DNA from: Azolla caroliniana
Taxonomy: Eukaryota; Polypodiophyta
Length of the DNA stretch: 64,000 nt
Assembly: GCA_043228905.1 (NCBI GenBank)
Contig: JBHGNT010000001.1
Coordinates: forward strand, 23,002,001-23,066,000
Direction: 5' to 3'
Below the pieces are notes generated by a model, which was not told the origin of the DNA, ran no database searches, and was given only the letters and a program-made list of their open reading frames with translations. Below, in pieces: positions 35,481-46,327 of this stretch (the stretch's first letter is position 1; each line of letters opens with the position of its first letter). Both the position numbers and the translations under genes were made by a program.

Positions 35481-36065
35481 TTGAGAGAATTGCTTGGCAT
35501 TACGAAGAAGGAGTTCCATGACACGATTGTGGACCTTGTAAAGAGAAAAAGACAACAATCAGACGAGGAAGAAGAGAAGCCGCAAAAAGCAAAAAGGAAT
35601 GCCATAACGATGGCAAGAGACGAAGTCGATGAAGATATGGTGGACAGCCACTATACTCGACCTCATTGGGCACGAGCGACAACGGAGACGCCGGTGAAGA
35701 TCGGGGAGAAGAAAGAGACCATGGTAGCTTTGATCGACCACGGCTTGGAGATCAACCTCATGTCAACCGACTTCTACAAAAAAAGAAGATGGCCAATCAA
35801 TACAAACCACGGATGGAAGATTCGCGCGGCAACAAAGTCTACGGAGGACTTGTACGGAGCTTGTCCCAATGTCAAAGTCACGATCGGGGATTTGGAGATG
35901 GATCAACACTTCTTCGTACAAGAATCGGCGTCGCATCCTGTCATCCTAGGGCAACCTTATATCACATCATCTCGGATGGAGACCAAAGTGTTCGATAATG
36001 GAGCAGCCTTCGCACGAATAAAGAGTCATGACAACCAAAGATCGGTCCAATTGCTAATGGTGTGA
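35481..36065 (+). pseudogene. Element C aspartic protease
   Basis: A 194-codon frame with YTRPHWARATTETPVKIGEK, then VALIDHGLEINLMS at the active site (DHG rather than DSG/DTG) and HPVILGQPYITSSRMETKV. The same DHG/DHC variants occur in E and A, so the His looks like a family trait rather than one copy's mutation. Confidence 0.8.
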
Positions 36066-36184
36066 GCCAATCATGAAAGGAATCGAGATAGTCTCAGAGG
36101 CGAATCCTCGGATTTTTAGAGCGGACTATTGAAGCATGGGGCACAAATAGTCCGAGCAATCACAAGACCCCACAAGTAAGAAGA

Positions 36185-36946
36185 GTGCGTGGATTGCGAG
36201 GAGAAGCAACATGTGCCACACCTAGTGGCGCATGTAAGCTAGTACTACCCGACAAGAAGGACAAGCGTCGTATACAAGAATTCGAGAAGATGCTGAAAGA
36301 AGAAAACATAATAGAAGAAGGAGAGTTCGTGACTCATATTGTGGAAGAAGCCTCATTTAATGACACCATCTGCGAAATCGAGGACGTCGTGGACTTGAGC
36401 TATCTTCGCGACCAACGTGTGATTTCGGTTAACTCCGTCAACATGTACGCTATCATCGATGAATATCGTTGTGGCATCTTGATGAAGGAAGCTGACATCA
36501 ACACGAAATATAAAACGGTGGATATGAAGATCAAACCAGTTGCAGTTCCGCTACCGGAAGATAGCTGGCAAAAGATGAAGGAAGTCGCTAATGATCCAAG
36601 CTTAAGAGATCCGAAGACGATAGGTCATGTCTTCACCAAAGAGACGAAGGGGAAGCTACGAGTTGGAAAGGAGGGGCGAATGTTTCGCAATATGCTTGAG
36701 AGACATGGGAAGGCTTTCGCATTCTTCCCACGAGAAATTGGATGTGCTGACCCAAAGGTTATAAAGCCGATGGTGGTCTTCACGGTGCCTCATGTGCCTT
36801 GGAATTTGAAACCGATACCGGTTCCGAGAGCACACCTTCCGAAGCTGATCGAGCTCTTAAAGGAGAAGGTGAGTATGGGAATTCTAGAACCGTCGAATGC
36901 TCCTTATTCCAATAGGTGGTTCACGGTGCCGAAGATATTCCGATAA
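36185..36946 (+). pseudogene. Element C RT N-terminal region, truncated
   Basis: The frame carries ADINTKYKTVDMKIK, PLPEDSWQKMKEV, VPHVPWNLKPIPVPRAHLPK and APYSNRWFTVPK, the N-terminal part of the RT. It then jumps to the FLDD box. Compared with E (23640-24080), roughly the whole fingers/palm region up to the catalytic motif is missing. The words GATATTCCGATAAAAGGATG occur on both sides of the join (36932 and 36981). Confidence 0.82.
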
Positions 36947-36959
36947 AAGGATGCTGGAC

Positions 36960-38057
36960 ATCACAATGCCCTTCTTGGATGATATTCCGATAAAAGGATG
37001 TTCAGATGAGAAGAAAGATGAATCGAAAGATAAGGAAGGTTGTAGAAAGTTCGTTGCGGATAATATGAAAGATTGCGAGAAGGTGCTTCAAAGGCTCGAA
37101 GATGCGAATTTGACATTTTCGGGAGAAAAATCCGCATTCAGGCAACCAAAGATCTTGGTGGTAGGTCACTTGTGTGGGGCATACGGTCGAAAGTCTTCAC
37201 CATACAAAGTGAACGTGATCCAAGACATGAAAGAAGAATGCAAAAACCAAACGGAGGTTAGAAGATTCCTTGAAGCATGTGCATTTTATCATATCTGGAT
37301 TCTGCACTACGCTCATGTCGCCGAATCGTTGTATGGACTACTAAAGAAAAGAATGAAGTTCGAATGGCGAGACGAGCACACGAATGCGATGTGAAGATTG
37401 AAGAAGCTACTTCTTGAAGCTCCGGCATGAAGGAAGGCCGATTATGCCGAAGGAAAGCCGATTTACGTGACCATAGATATGAGCCCAACCGGAATCGGGT
37501 GGGTCATCAACCAAGAAGGAGAAGATAATGCGCGGTATGCCATCCTGTTTGGAGCAAAGTTTCTCAGCGAACGACAACAAAGATACGCCCAAGTCAAGCG
37601 GGAACTTTGGGGTATTGTGTCGGTAGTGAAAACAGACAAAGATTACCTGATTGGGTCGGAAGTGATAATAAAGACAGATTGTCTCCCAATTCTCGGAATG
37701 GTCTCGGGATGTGCGACCCCAGATCTTGCTATGCTAAGGTGGATCGCCAACATCAAGTCTTTAAACCCAGAGATCCGTCACATTGCAGGGAAGAAGAACG
37801 CCATGGCTGACATGCTATTAAGGGCAAGATTTGAAAATGGAAGTGACATGGTTTCAGAAGATGAAGATGTTGCCTTCGACTTCTTCAAGATGGCTCGATT
37901 GTCGGCGGAAGACCAGGACACGCAAATCCTCCACGCCTTCAATGAGAACGAGTATGAAGGAGAGTGGTTACTCGTCGGTAGATTCTTAAGAACATTGACG
38001 ACAAATGCTTCGTTTACAAAGGAGGAGGCCCTACGAACCCAGAAGAAAGCTTACTGA
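36960..38057 (+). pseudogene. Element C RT C-terminal part and RNase H
   Basis: The frame resumes with MPFLDDIPIKGC (catalytic FLDD), then VVGHLCGAYGRKSSPYKV and ACAFYHIWILHYAHV. After stops at 37392 and 37428 RNase H begins near 37460 with IDMSPTGIGWVINQEGED, continuing through GIVSVVKTDKDYLIGSEVII, SLNPEIRHIAGKKNAMADML and a linker to the integrase. A TGA at 38055 ends the frame. Confidence 0.82.
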
Positions 38058-38063
38058 TACTTC

Positions 38064-39300
38064 TTGAAGGGAGGATTCCTTTGGCGACATCCAAAAAGAA
38101 GGATAGGAATACCACGTCGAGTGGTGGTGAAGAAAGAAGAGCAAGAGACGTTGATGACCGAATTCCACGAGAGTGCTTGGGCAGGTCATAGAGGAACATG
38201 GGCGACGTTCGAAAAGTTGAAGGAGAAGTACTGGTGGCCAAGCATGTACAAAGATGTACTCCATTTTGTGTCCACATGCGAAACTAGACAAATATATTCA
38301 AATATACGTTATCGTGATGAGTTACAACCGACATACCCACTCACCATACACTTCAAATGGATGGTGGATCTGGTCTCGATGCCAATGGGAGTGGGACAAA
38401 TGAAGTACTTAGTGCTGGCAAGGGAAGACTTGACAAATCAAGTGGAAGGACGAGCCTTGACAAATAAGACGACTTCAGCCATTTGCAAATTTCTACTTGA
38501 AGAGGTTGTTTGCCGATACAGATGTGTGGGGAAGATAGTGGACGACCGAGGGGAGTTGGATGCGCACGAAGCAACGGAGCTCTTCGAACGACTAGGTATG
38601 AAGCTCTCCCTCACGACTGCCTACAATCCAGAAGCGAATGGGAAGACGGAGCGAGGGCATGGAACTATCGTCAAAGCCATCGTACGGGCATGCAACGGTC
38701 GAGTCGGGAATTGGCCACGACTATTACCCTATGCCTTGTGGGTCGACAGAACGACACACAACGGTGACAGGGTATATGTTGACGGAGCTTATGTATGGAC
38801 AAAAGCCGGTAATGCCCATCGAAAGGACGATCGCTTCATGGGTAGCGATACCGTGGGAGAACGAGATGAGCCGAGAAGAGTTATAAGCGGCGCGGATAAG
38901 GAAACTTGAAAGAAGACCTGAAGATCTAGAAAAAGCGTGAAAGATGATGGAAGCAGCCCGAGTAAAGAACAAAGTTCGGTTCGACAACACGCATCGACTT
39001 TGTCCCAAGAAGATCGAAGAAGGAGATTGGGTATTGGTCTACGACAACAGCCTTGACAATCAACACAGTACAATAAGGAAGTTCGCAAGAAGATGGTTCA
39101 GACCGTATATAGTGATAAGTGCCAACAACAATGCAACATACCACCTTGCGGAGCTAGACGGATCAAGGTTGGCCATACCCATTGCGGGAAAAAGAGTAAA
39201 AATTTTCAAGAAAAGACAAGACGAGGATCCTGACCTCGATCACCTCGACGATGAACATAATAGGGCGGATGTAAAGGAAGACATGGAGGCATCTGATTGA
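38064..39300 (+). pseudogene. Element C integrase
   Basis: The frame 38064-38909 holds the zinc finger (H-ESAWAGH...CETR; the last Cys is mutated to Arg), the core from MVDLVSMPMGVGQMKYLV, a VDDRGELDAHEA segment and EANGKTERGHG with the catalytic Glu. A shift near 38760 follows. The C-terminal domain at 38944-39300 reads EEGDWVLVYDNSLDNQHST and ends in GKRVKIFKKRQDED. No chromodomain is present. Confidence 0.82.
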
Positions 39301-39372
39301 TCACCGTAGTCGAAATCTCACTTTCTCTCTTCTTGGCACGTACCGGAGGATGTGCGGTTTGGTGGGGGTGGA

Positions 39373-40476
39373 TGTCCTGAAGATTTTCGGCAATGGTGTG
39401 AAAATCACATAAAACATACAAAATCGAGTATGAATCACATAAAAAAGAAGAAGTGAAGATAATATTTTAAATAATTTTAATATCTAAGTACGAAAAGATG
39501 GAGGTCTTCAAGAGCTTTCGAATGCACTTTATTACACGAGAAACAAACAACTAGATGCCAAGATATGAGAGTATAAAGTTTGTGAAAGGAAAAGAGAAAA
39601 CTGTGAGATATGCCACATAGGCACGACAAATACGGCTCTCATCATATATAAGGTAGAGCAAAAGCTATTATCTTTGTGTTTATGTGTGAAGCATAGAGAT
39701 TTCAAGGTAAACTTGAACTAAGAGTGGAGGTGGCCTAGCTACTCGTAAAGGTTTTGGCCAACCAAAACCGGACCGATGATGGAGCCGGTAATCTAGCAGC
39801 AACCGGCAAAGCGACGGTGGCACACTAGCAACCGGTGATCCGACGGAGCTGGTGGAACCGACATCCGGCGGCACACCGGCATCTGGCGAACCGGGCGGAA
39901 ACCGACATCCGGCGACTAGATAAATAAATATATAAATATATATACATATACAAGGAGGGCAAGTAAGGATTCGAACCTTGCAACTCCAAGTTAGGAGTCA
40001 ATTGGCTTACCACTAAGCCAAGATATTTAGTTGAAATTATATTTCTATCATCGTACTTTTACATGTAAATTCTTATGCATGAGAGGTAAAATGAGTGACA
40101 TGGTTATCATGCACCACATGTAAATACACGAGCGCCAAATGGCAAACATGCATCATATGCATGGAGGCATCTATAAAAGGATGGATGAAAATGTATTATG
40201 GATCCATGTATGAACGAAGAAATTAATGAGAAGAAAATTCATTGATGATATATCTTGTTTCTTAAATCAAGATTTAAAATCTTAATCTTAATATCTCTCT
40301 CTTGGCCATATCAATCTTTCTCAATCTAAGTCAAGCGTTTAATCTTAATCTCTTTCTCTCTCTCAATCTATCCTAAATACTTTCTCGCTAAGCTTAGTGC
40401 GAACTTCAATCCTTCCGGTCCAGAACCCTAGCGGTTCCGCCTCGCGATCCACACCTAGTGACGGATCTTCACGACA
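39373..40476 (+). repeat. 3' LTR of element C
   Basis: Starts TGTCCTGAAGATTTTCGGCA, ends TTCACGACA, 1104 bp. TATAAAA at 40172-40178 is preceded by CATGCATCATATGCATG (40147-40163). Confidence 0.85.
39958..40022 (-). promoter_or_regulatory. Best-preserved tRNA-like module, C 3' LTR
   Basis: On the minus strand both boxes are canonical: A-box TGGCTTAGTGG (within 40006-40020) and B-box GGTTCGAATCC (39967-39977). The spacing is that of a tRNA gene, but flanking sequence does not form a good acceptor stem. Confidence 0.65.
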
Positions 40477-41585
40477 ATGGAGTTCGCGATGGAAGATTTG
40501 TCGTGGATGACTCGGCATGCCTTGATGAAGTGAATAGAAATGAAGAATAAGAATATGAGTGCCTTGAAGGTGTACGACGAATTCGACCAAATGTTTCGTC
40601 GTATCCTCAACACGGACCAAGTGCTGCTTGAAGAAGACAAGACTTTGTACTTCTTGAAAGCTGTGGACATGAAGGATAGACGAGAATTGGGGACTCTTCT
40701 CGAAGACGATACCCAAGCAAATGGGCTTGTGGTGGACTGGGTTGTGGTGAAGTGAGCATGCAATAGGCTCGACAAGCGTGGTTAGTGGGTTGATGACACC
40801 AACTTGGCGGGATTGACTGTTGTGGAGAAAGCAAGACAACCGAAAGTAGTTGAGCCGCCCAAACAAAGCAACCCGGAAAAAGGAAGATTGATGACGACAT
40901 CATTGAAGAACTGGCGAAGAAGTTTGAGGCGGTGAGGCTAGCCAACATGAATCGTCGGGGCCCCAATGGAAAAGAACCCTTTATATGCATGTGGTGTGTT
41001 AGCGTGGACCACATGAGAAGGGATTGTGCGAGCCTTCGAGAGGCGATTTGACAAAATATCGTATACATAGATGACAACATGATTTGCTCGACTGAAACTC
41101 GAAGACACCTACGGGTAAATTTTGGAAGAGGGGGAATGAAGAAGTCTATGGAAGATGCTGAGGCGACTCATGTGGATGCGATGCACTATGCTAGAATGGC
41201 TGGAATAAGAGTCGGGAAAGACAAAAATGAAGCTGCGAAAGTGGGAGAAAAGTTTTGGTCTTCCGCTCTCGAGTATGAGAAGATGGGGAAGGTCACATCG
41301 AACGAGGTATAGCTTGCGGACCGAAGCGTGCAAAGCATAACTGGCTGGTCGGATCCGGTGGATGACAACACCATACTTGCGGAAATGATGTGGGACAACC
41401 ATGAGGTGTTCATCGAAGAAAAGAGAAAAAGAATAGAAGAGCAAGGCCCATCAGAAAGACATGAACAAGGAACGCGAAAAAGAAAGAAGATGCAGAGACG
41501 AGTCGACCCTTGCAAATGGAGGAAGGATACACAAGCCAAAAAGTGGAGTCGAGCAAACGAGTCAAAGAAACGGTTCGGTCCATGA
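40477..41585 (+). pseudogene. Element A gag, 3' part
   Basis: It continues the A gag interrupted at 32512: TRHALMK, then LKVYDEFDQMFRRILNTDQV (40540-40755). A zinc-knuckle region follows near 40985, with the second Cys changed (CMWCVSVDHMRRDC in outline), then RHLRVNFGRGGMKKSMEDAE at 41079 onwards. Several stops and a frameshift near 40880 break it. Confidence 0.77.
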
Positions 41586-42325
41586 AGATTGGTGTCGAAG
41601 ATCCTGCTCGAAAGACAAGGAGTATGCCTACCTATAAGCTAAGGTCGGACATAGAGCAGACAACAGACCTGAAGAAGATTCTTGAGGAACGCGTTCTTGA
41701 CAGCCACATGACTTTGTCCTTGAGGGAATTACTCAGCATTACGAAGAAGGAGTTCCACGACACAATTGTGGACCTTGTAAAGCGAAAAAGGAAACAATCG
41801 AACAAAGAAGAAGAGAAGCCACTAAAAGTGAAAGCAAATGCCATAACGATGGCAAGAGACGAAGTCGATGAAGAAATGGTCGACAACCACTATACTCGAC
41901 CTCATTGGGCACGAGCGACAACGGAGACACCGGTGAAGATCGGGGAGAAGAAAGAGACCGTGGTAGCCTTGATCGACCACTGCTCAGAGATCAACCTCAT
42001 GTCAACCGACTTCTACAAAAAAGGAAGATGGCCAATCAATACAAATCACATATGGAAGATTCACACGGCAACAAAGACTACGGAAGACTTGTACAGAGCT
42101 TGTCCCAATGTTAAAGTCGCGTTCGGGGATTTCGAGATGGATCAACACTTCTTCGTGCAAGAATCAGCGTCGCATCCTGTCATCCTAGGACAACCGTATA
42201 TTACATCATCTCGGATGGAGACCAAAGTGTTCGACAATGGTGCGGCATTTGCTCGAATAAAGAGTCATGACAACCAAAGATCTGTTCAATTCCTAACGGT
42301 GCGAGCTAATCATGAAAGAAATTGA
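41510..42325 (+). pseudogene. Element A protease region
   Basis: This 271-codon frame is the most intact protease in the window. It starts in the basic end of gag, contains LRSDIEQTTDLKKILEE and the helix LRELLSITKKEFHDTIVDLV, then VVALIDHCSEINLMS at the active site and HPVILGQPYITSSRMETKV. The DHC loop lacks the invariant Gly, so this copy is probably dead. Confidence 0.8.
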
Positions 42326-42359
42326 GATAGTCTTGGAGGTGAATCCTCGGATTTTTAGA

Positions 42360-42869
42360 GCGGACTATTGAAGCATGGACAAAGACTACTTGATCAGATT
42401 GGAAGTAATAATTGAGACATATTGTCTCCCAATCCTCGGGATGATCTCAGGATGTGCGACACCAGATCTAGCTATGGTAAGGTGGATCTCCTATATCAAG
42501 TCTTTAAATCCAGAGATCCGCCATATTGCAGGGAAGAAGAACACCATGGTTGACATGCTGTCGAGGGCAAGATTTGAGAATGAAGGTGGCATGGTTTCGG
42601 AAAATGAAGACGTCACCCTCGACTTCTTCAAGATGGCTCCACTATTGGCGGAAGACAAGGGCACGCTAACCCTCCACGCCTTCAATGAAGACGAGTACGA
42701 AGGGGAGTGGTTACTAATCGGCAGATTCCTAAGAACGATGACGACCGATGCTTTGTTGACGAAGGAGGAGGTCCTACGAATCCGGAAGAGGGAGGATTCC
42801 TTTGACGACACCCAAAAAGAAGGACAGGAATACCACGTCGAGTGGTGGTTAAGAAAGAAGAGCATGTGA
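42360..42869 (+). pseudogene. Element A RNase H fragment after RT deletion
   Basis: The sequence GGACTATTGAAGCATGG, which lies after the protease in C (about 36120), is here followed directly by GACAAAGACTACTTGATC, which in C lies at 37634. The whole linker and RT are therefore missing. The rest (RHIAGKKNTMVDMLSRARFE and linker) is RNase H-like. Confidence 0.82.
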
Positions 42870-43994
42870 CGCTAATGAATGAATTCCACGAGAGTGCCTG
42901 GGTAGGTCGTGGGGGAACATGGGCGACGTTCGAGAAGTTGAAGGAGAAGTACTGGTGGCCAAGCATATACAAAGATGTGCTCCATTTCGTGTCCACATGC
43001 GAAACATGCCAAGTACATTCGAACATCTGTCATCGTGATGAGCTACGACCGACATACCCGCTCACCATACACTTCAAATGGATGGTGGATTTGGTCTCAA
43101 TGCCAATGGGAGTGGGACAAATGAAGTACTTAGCTCTGGCAAGAGAAGACTTGACAAATCAAGTGGAAGGACGGGCCTTGACAAATAAAAAGACGTCCAC
43201 TGTTTGCAAATTTCTACTCGAAGAGGTTTTCTGTCGATACGGATGTGTGGGAAAGATAGTTGCCGACTGAGGGGAGCTGGATGCACACGAAGCAACAGAG
43301 CTCTTCGAACGACTAGGTGTGAAGCTCTCCCTCACGACTGCCTACAATCCAGAAGCGAATGGGAAGATTGAGCGAATGGGCATGCAACGGTCGAGTAGGG
43401 AATTGTCCACGACTATTACCCTATGCCTTGTGGGCTGACAGAACGACACACAACTCGGTGACGGGGTATATGCCAATAGAGCTTATTTATGGACAAAAGT
43501 CGTTAATGCCTATCAAAAGGACGATCGCCTCATGGGTAGCGATACCATGGGAGAACAAGATGAGCCGAGAAGAGTTATTAGCGGCACAGATAAGGCAACT
43601 TGAAAGGAGAGCTGAAGATCTAGAAAAAGTGTGAAAGATGATGGAGGCAACCTGAGTGAAGAACAAAATTCGGTTCGACAAGACGCATCGACTACGTCCC
43701 AAGAAGATCGATGAAGGAGATTGGGTATTGGTCTACGACAACAACCTTGATAATCAACACAGTACAACAAGGAAGTTCGCAAGAAGATGGTTTAGACCGT
43801 ATATAGTGATAAGTGCCAACGACAATGCAACATACCACCTTGCGGAGCTAGATGGATCAAGGCTGGCCATACCCATTGCGGGGAAAAGAGTACAGATTTT
43901 CAAGAAAAGACAAGACGAGGATCCTGACCTCAATCACCTCGACAATGAAGGTAATAGGGCGGATGTGGATGAAGTTGTGGAAGAATTTGATTAA
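42842..43994 (+). pseudogene. Element A integrase
   Basis: The frame 42842-43270 has an intact HHCC finger (HESAWVGRGGT and CETCQVHSNI; the second His has become Arg) and the core start MVDLVSMPMGVGQMKYLALA. It stops after KIVAD. Segments 43359-43634 and 43656-43994 give YGQKSLMPIKRTIASW and the C-terminal domain ending in GKRVQIFKKRQDED. A deletion near 43375 removes part of the NGK-E-RGHG region. The element's 3' LTR follows. Confidence 0.8.
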
Positions 43995-44066
43995 TCACCG
44001 TCGCCGAAATCTTGCACTCTCTCTTCTTGGCATGTACTGGAGGACATGCGGTTTGGTGGGGGTGGA

Positions 44067-45167
44067 TGTCGTGAAGATTTTTGGCGATAGTGTGAAACTT
44101 GTAAGGAACATACGAAATTGAGCGTGGTTCTTCTCACGAAATATAAAACAATAATAGTAAAGATACTATTTTAAACAAGTTTAATATCTTGGTACAAAAA
44201 GATGGAGGTCTTGAAGAGCTTCTGAATGTACTCTACTATGTAGGAAATGGACATCTAAGTGTCAAGTTATGTGGGTATGAACTTTGCAAAGAAGAAGAGA
44301 AAAATATGTGATATCCAACATAGACAGGGAAAATAAGGAACACACCATATATAAGGCAGACCAAAAGCTATTAAGTTTGTGTCTATGTGTGGAGCATAGA
44401 AAGGTTAAGTTGTATGACTTAACGAATGGATGTAACCAAATGCACATAACTATGTGTTTTGGAGGAGTCTGGCGACGGCGACTGACGGCGATCGACAATG
44501 TCCGACGAGATCCGACGACGACCGGACGGAGAAATGCCTTGTAAAAATACATTAATAATATATATATATATATCTGTGTGTGTGTGTGTGTGTATATATA
44601 TTCAAAAGGAGTGCAAGTGAAGACTTGATCCTTGCACCTCCACATTGAGAGTTTATAGACGTACCACTAGGCCATGTCATTTCTTTAGAAATGTTTTCCC
44701 TATCATTATACTTTTACATGTAAATTCTCATATTAGAGCTTAATTGAGTGAGATGTGATGCATGAGCACCAAATGGCAAACATGCATCACATGCATTCCA
44801 TGCATTGTATGCATGTCTTGTACCCTCACATGCATCATATGCATGGGTGCGTGTATAAAAGGATGGATGAAAAGGATCAAAGGGATGTGATGTATGATTC
44901 AAGAATTTAAGAAGAAGAAAGATTCGTTCTCCAATTGATGATATATCTTGTCTCTTGAATCTAAAGTTAAAAGTTCGATCTTATCTCTCTTGTTCTCTAT
45001 CTCTTATCTCTCTTGCTCTCTATCTCTCTCCCGCCATCTCAATCTCTCTCCCTCAAACTATTTTAAATCCTTTCTCGCTAAAGCTAGTGGGTGCTTCGAG
45101 TCCTTCCGGTCCAGAACCTCGGCGGTTCCGCCTCATGATCCGCACATAGAGACGGATCTTCATGACA
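44067..45167 (+). repeat. 3' LTR of element A
   Basis: TGTCGTGAAGATTTTTGGCG...TTCATGACA, 1101 bp. It has RY words at 44781-44844, TATAAAA at 44854-44860, a (TG)n run at 44575-44593 and a tRNA-like A-box TGGCCTAGTGG on the minus strand at 44664-44674. Confidence 0.85.
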
Positions 45168-45624
45168 CCATGACAGTCTATTTGTCTTGATTTTATCAGA
45201 AATCTGCCGGTCTCGAAGGGTTTCGATGCTATCTTAACCATTGTTGATTGATATACTAAGATGACACATTTTGTGCCCTGTATTAAGACCATCACTAGTG
45301 AGGAAACCGCCGCCCTTGTCATGCGTGAGGTATTTCGGCACCATGGCCTCCTAGACAGTATCATTAGTGACCGAGGACCTCAATTCGTCTCCAAATTTTG
45401 GAAGCATCTTTTCAAGATGCTCATGGTCTCTTGTAACCTCTCCTCTGGCTACCATAACCAGACCGATGGGTAGGCGAAACGAACAAATCAAACGCTGGAA
45501 CAATACCTCTGATGTTTTCTGAGTTATCAGCAGGACGATTGGGCTGATATTCTCCACTTTGCGGAGTTTGCTTATAATAACGCTATTCACTCCTCAGCTC
45601 GGGTCTCCCCATTTTACGCTTATA
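45168..45624 (+). pseudogene. Element D integrase core
   Basis: Resuming after A, the frame reads a degenerate WQSICLDFI start, then MTHFVPCIKTITSEETAALV and HHGLLDSIISDRGPQFVSKFW (second catalytic Asp). GYHNQTDG follows, with a stop where Gln is expected before AKRTNQTLEQYL; the catalytic Glu position reads Lys-Arg. It ends at the telomere-repeat insertion. Confidence 0.85.
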
Positions 45625-45676
45625 GGGTTTAGGGTTTAGGGGTTTAGGGTTTAGGGTTTAGGGTTTAGGGTTTATA
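45625..45676 (+). repeat. Interstitial telomere repeat insertion (7 x TTTAGGG type)
   Basis: Seven GGGTTTA units (one has an extra G) plus TA interrupt the D integrase exactly between TTTTACGCTTATA and CTGGTTCTC. TATA is present at both edges (45621-45624, 45673-45676). The 52-bp insertion shifts the reading frame. Confidence 0.93.
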
Positions 45677-46325
45677 CTGGTTCTCATCCTCACTAGTCTA
45701 GGATCGACACCCCGGAGCTACCTACCAATCCTCGTGCCGAGGATCATTTGGAGAGACTACGCAAGATCCAGATGGATCTCTGTACTCATCTTTGTCATGC
45801 TCAACACACACAGAAGAGTTATGCGGATTGTCATCGGCTTCCCTCCTCTTAAACCATCGGAGATCGAGTATGGCTCTTATGTCGTCACATCAAGACTACT
45901 CTACCGTGCGACAAGTTAGATTATCGACGACTCGGTCCTTTCCATATTACTGGTAAGGTTAATGATGTCACATTCCGCCTTGATCTTCCTCCGCATCTTC
46001 AGATACATCCGGTCTTCCATGGTTCTCTTCTTGAACCTTATAAAGCAAACACTATTCCCGATTGTGTTACACCATCGCCGCCCCCACTTGAGTTAGATGC
46101 CGGCCCGGAGTATGAACTTATTGCCATCCTCGACTCTAAATGTGTTCACAACATACTTTATTTGGTGGATTGGCTTGGCTATAGTCCGAGCGAACGTACT
46201 TGGGAACCCGTCGAGCATGTCGCCAATGCTCAGGATCTTCTTGCTGATTTCCACCGATAGTATCCGAACAAACCCGGTCCTCAATCAGCGCCGACTCGTT
46301 ACACTCGTCTTCTTAAGGGGGGGAT
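45677..46325 (+). pseudogene. Element D integrase C-terminus and chromodomain
   Basis: After the telomere block, SHPH then RIDTPELPTNPRAEDHLERL reads as the integrase tail. A chromodomain follows near 46100-46260: GPEYELIAILDSK, YLVDWLGYSPSERTWEPVEH, then LLADFHR, a stop, and YPNKPGP. The chromodomain directs insertion to marked chromatin in chromoviruses and defines this element as one. Confidence 0.88.
46315..46324 (+). other. Polypurine tract of element D
   Basis: AAGGGGGGGA lies 3 nt before the 3' LTR, the plus-strand primer site. Confidence 0.8.
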
Positions 46326-46327
46326 AG

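Larger units (their letters stand above)
32810..40476 (+). mobile_element. Element C: E-family gypsy nested in A gag
   Basis: 5' LTR 32810-33856 (an extra 125-bp LTR start at 32513 comes from the tandem duplication), 3' LTR 39373-40476. Flanks are GCGG before and ATGG after, a 4-bp duplication with two transitions. Removing C rejoins A gag from KAILA to EFAMED. It has gag, protease, a truncated RT, RNase H and integrase on the plus strand. Confidence 0.85.
30988..45167 (+). mobile_element. Element A: E-family gypsy, nested in D and split by C
   Basis: 5' LTR 30988-32122, 3' LTR 44067-45167, gag 5' part 32123-32512, element C, then gag 3' part 40477-41585, protease 41510-42325, and RNase H plus integrase 42375-43994. 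The LTRs share a subtype-specific start (GAAGATTTTTGG). The flanking CCGT/CCAT gives a 4-bp target duplication, and the interrupted D sequence rejoins in frame. RT is deleted at 42378, so A could only have moved with help, or lost RT later. Confidence 0.85.

Noticed and set aside
45625-45676. Chromosome end
   Set aside because: Only seven repeats, and the same integrase gene continues on both sides.
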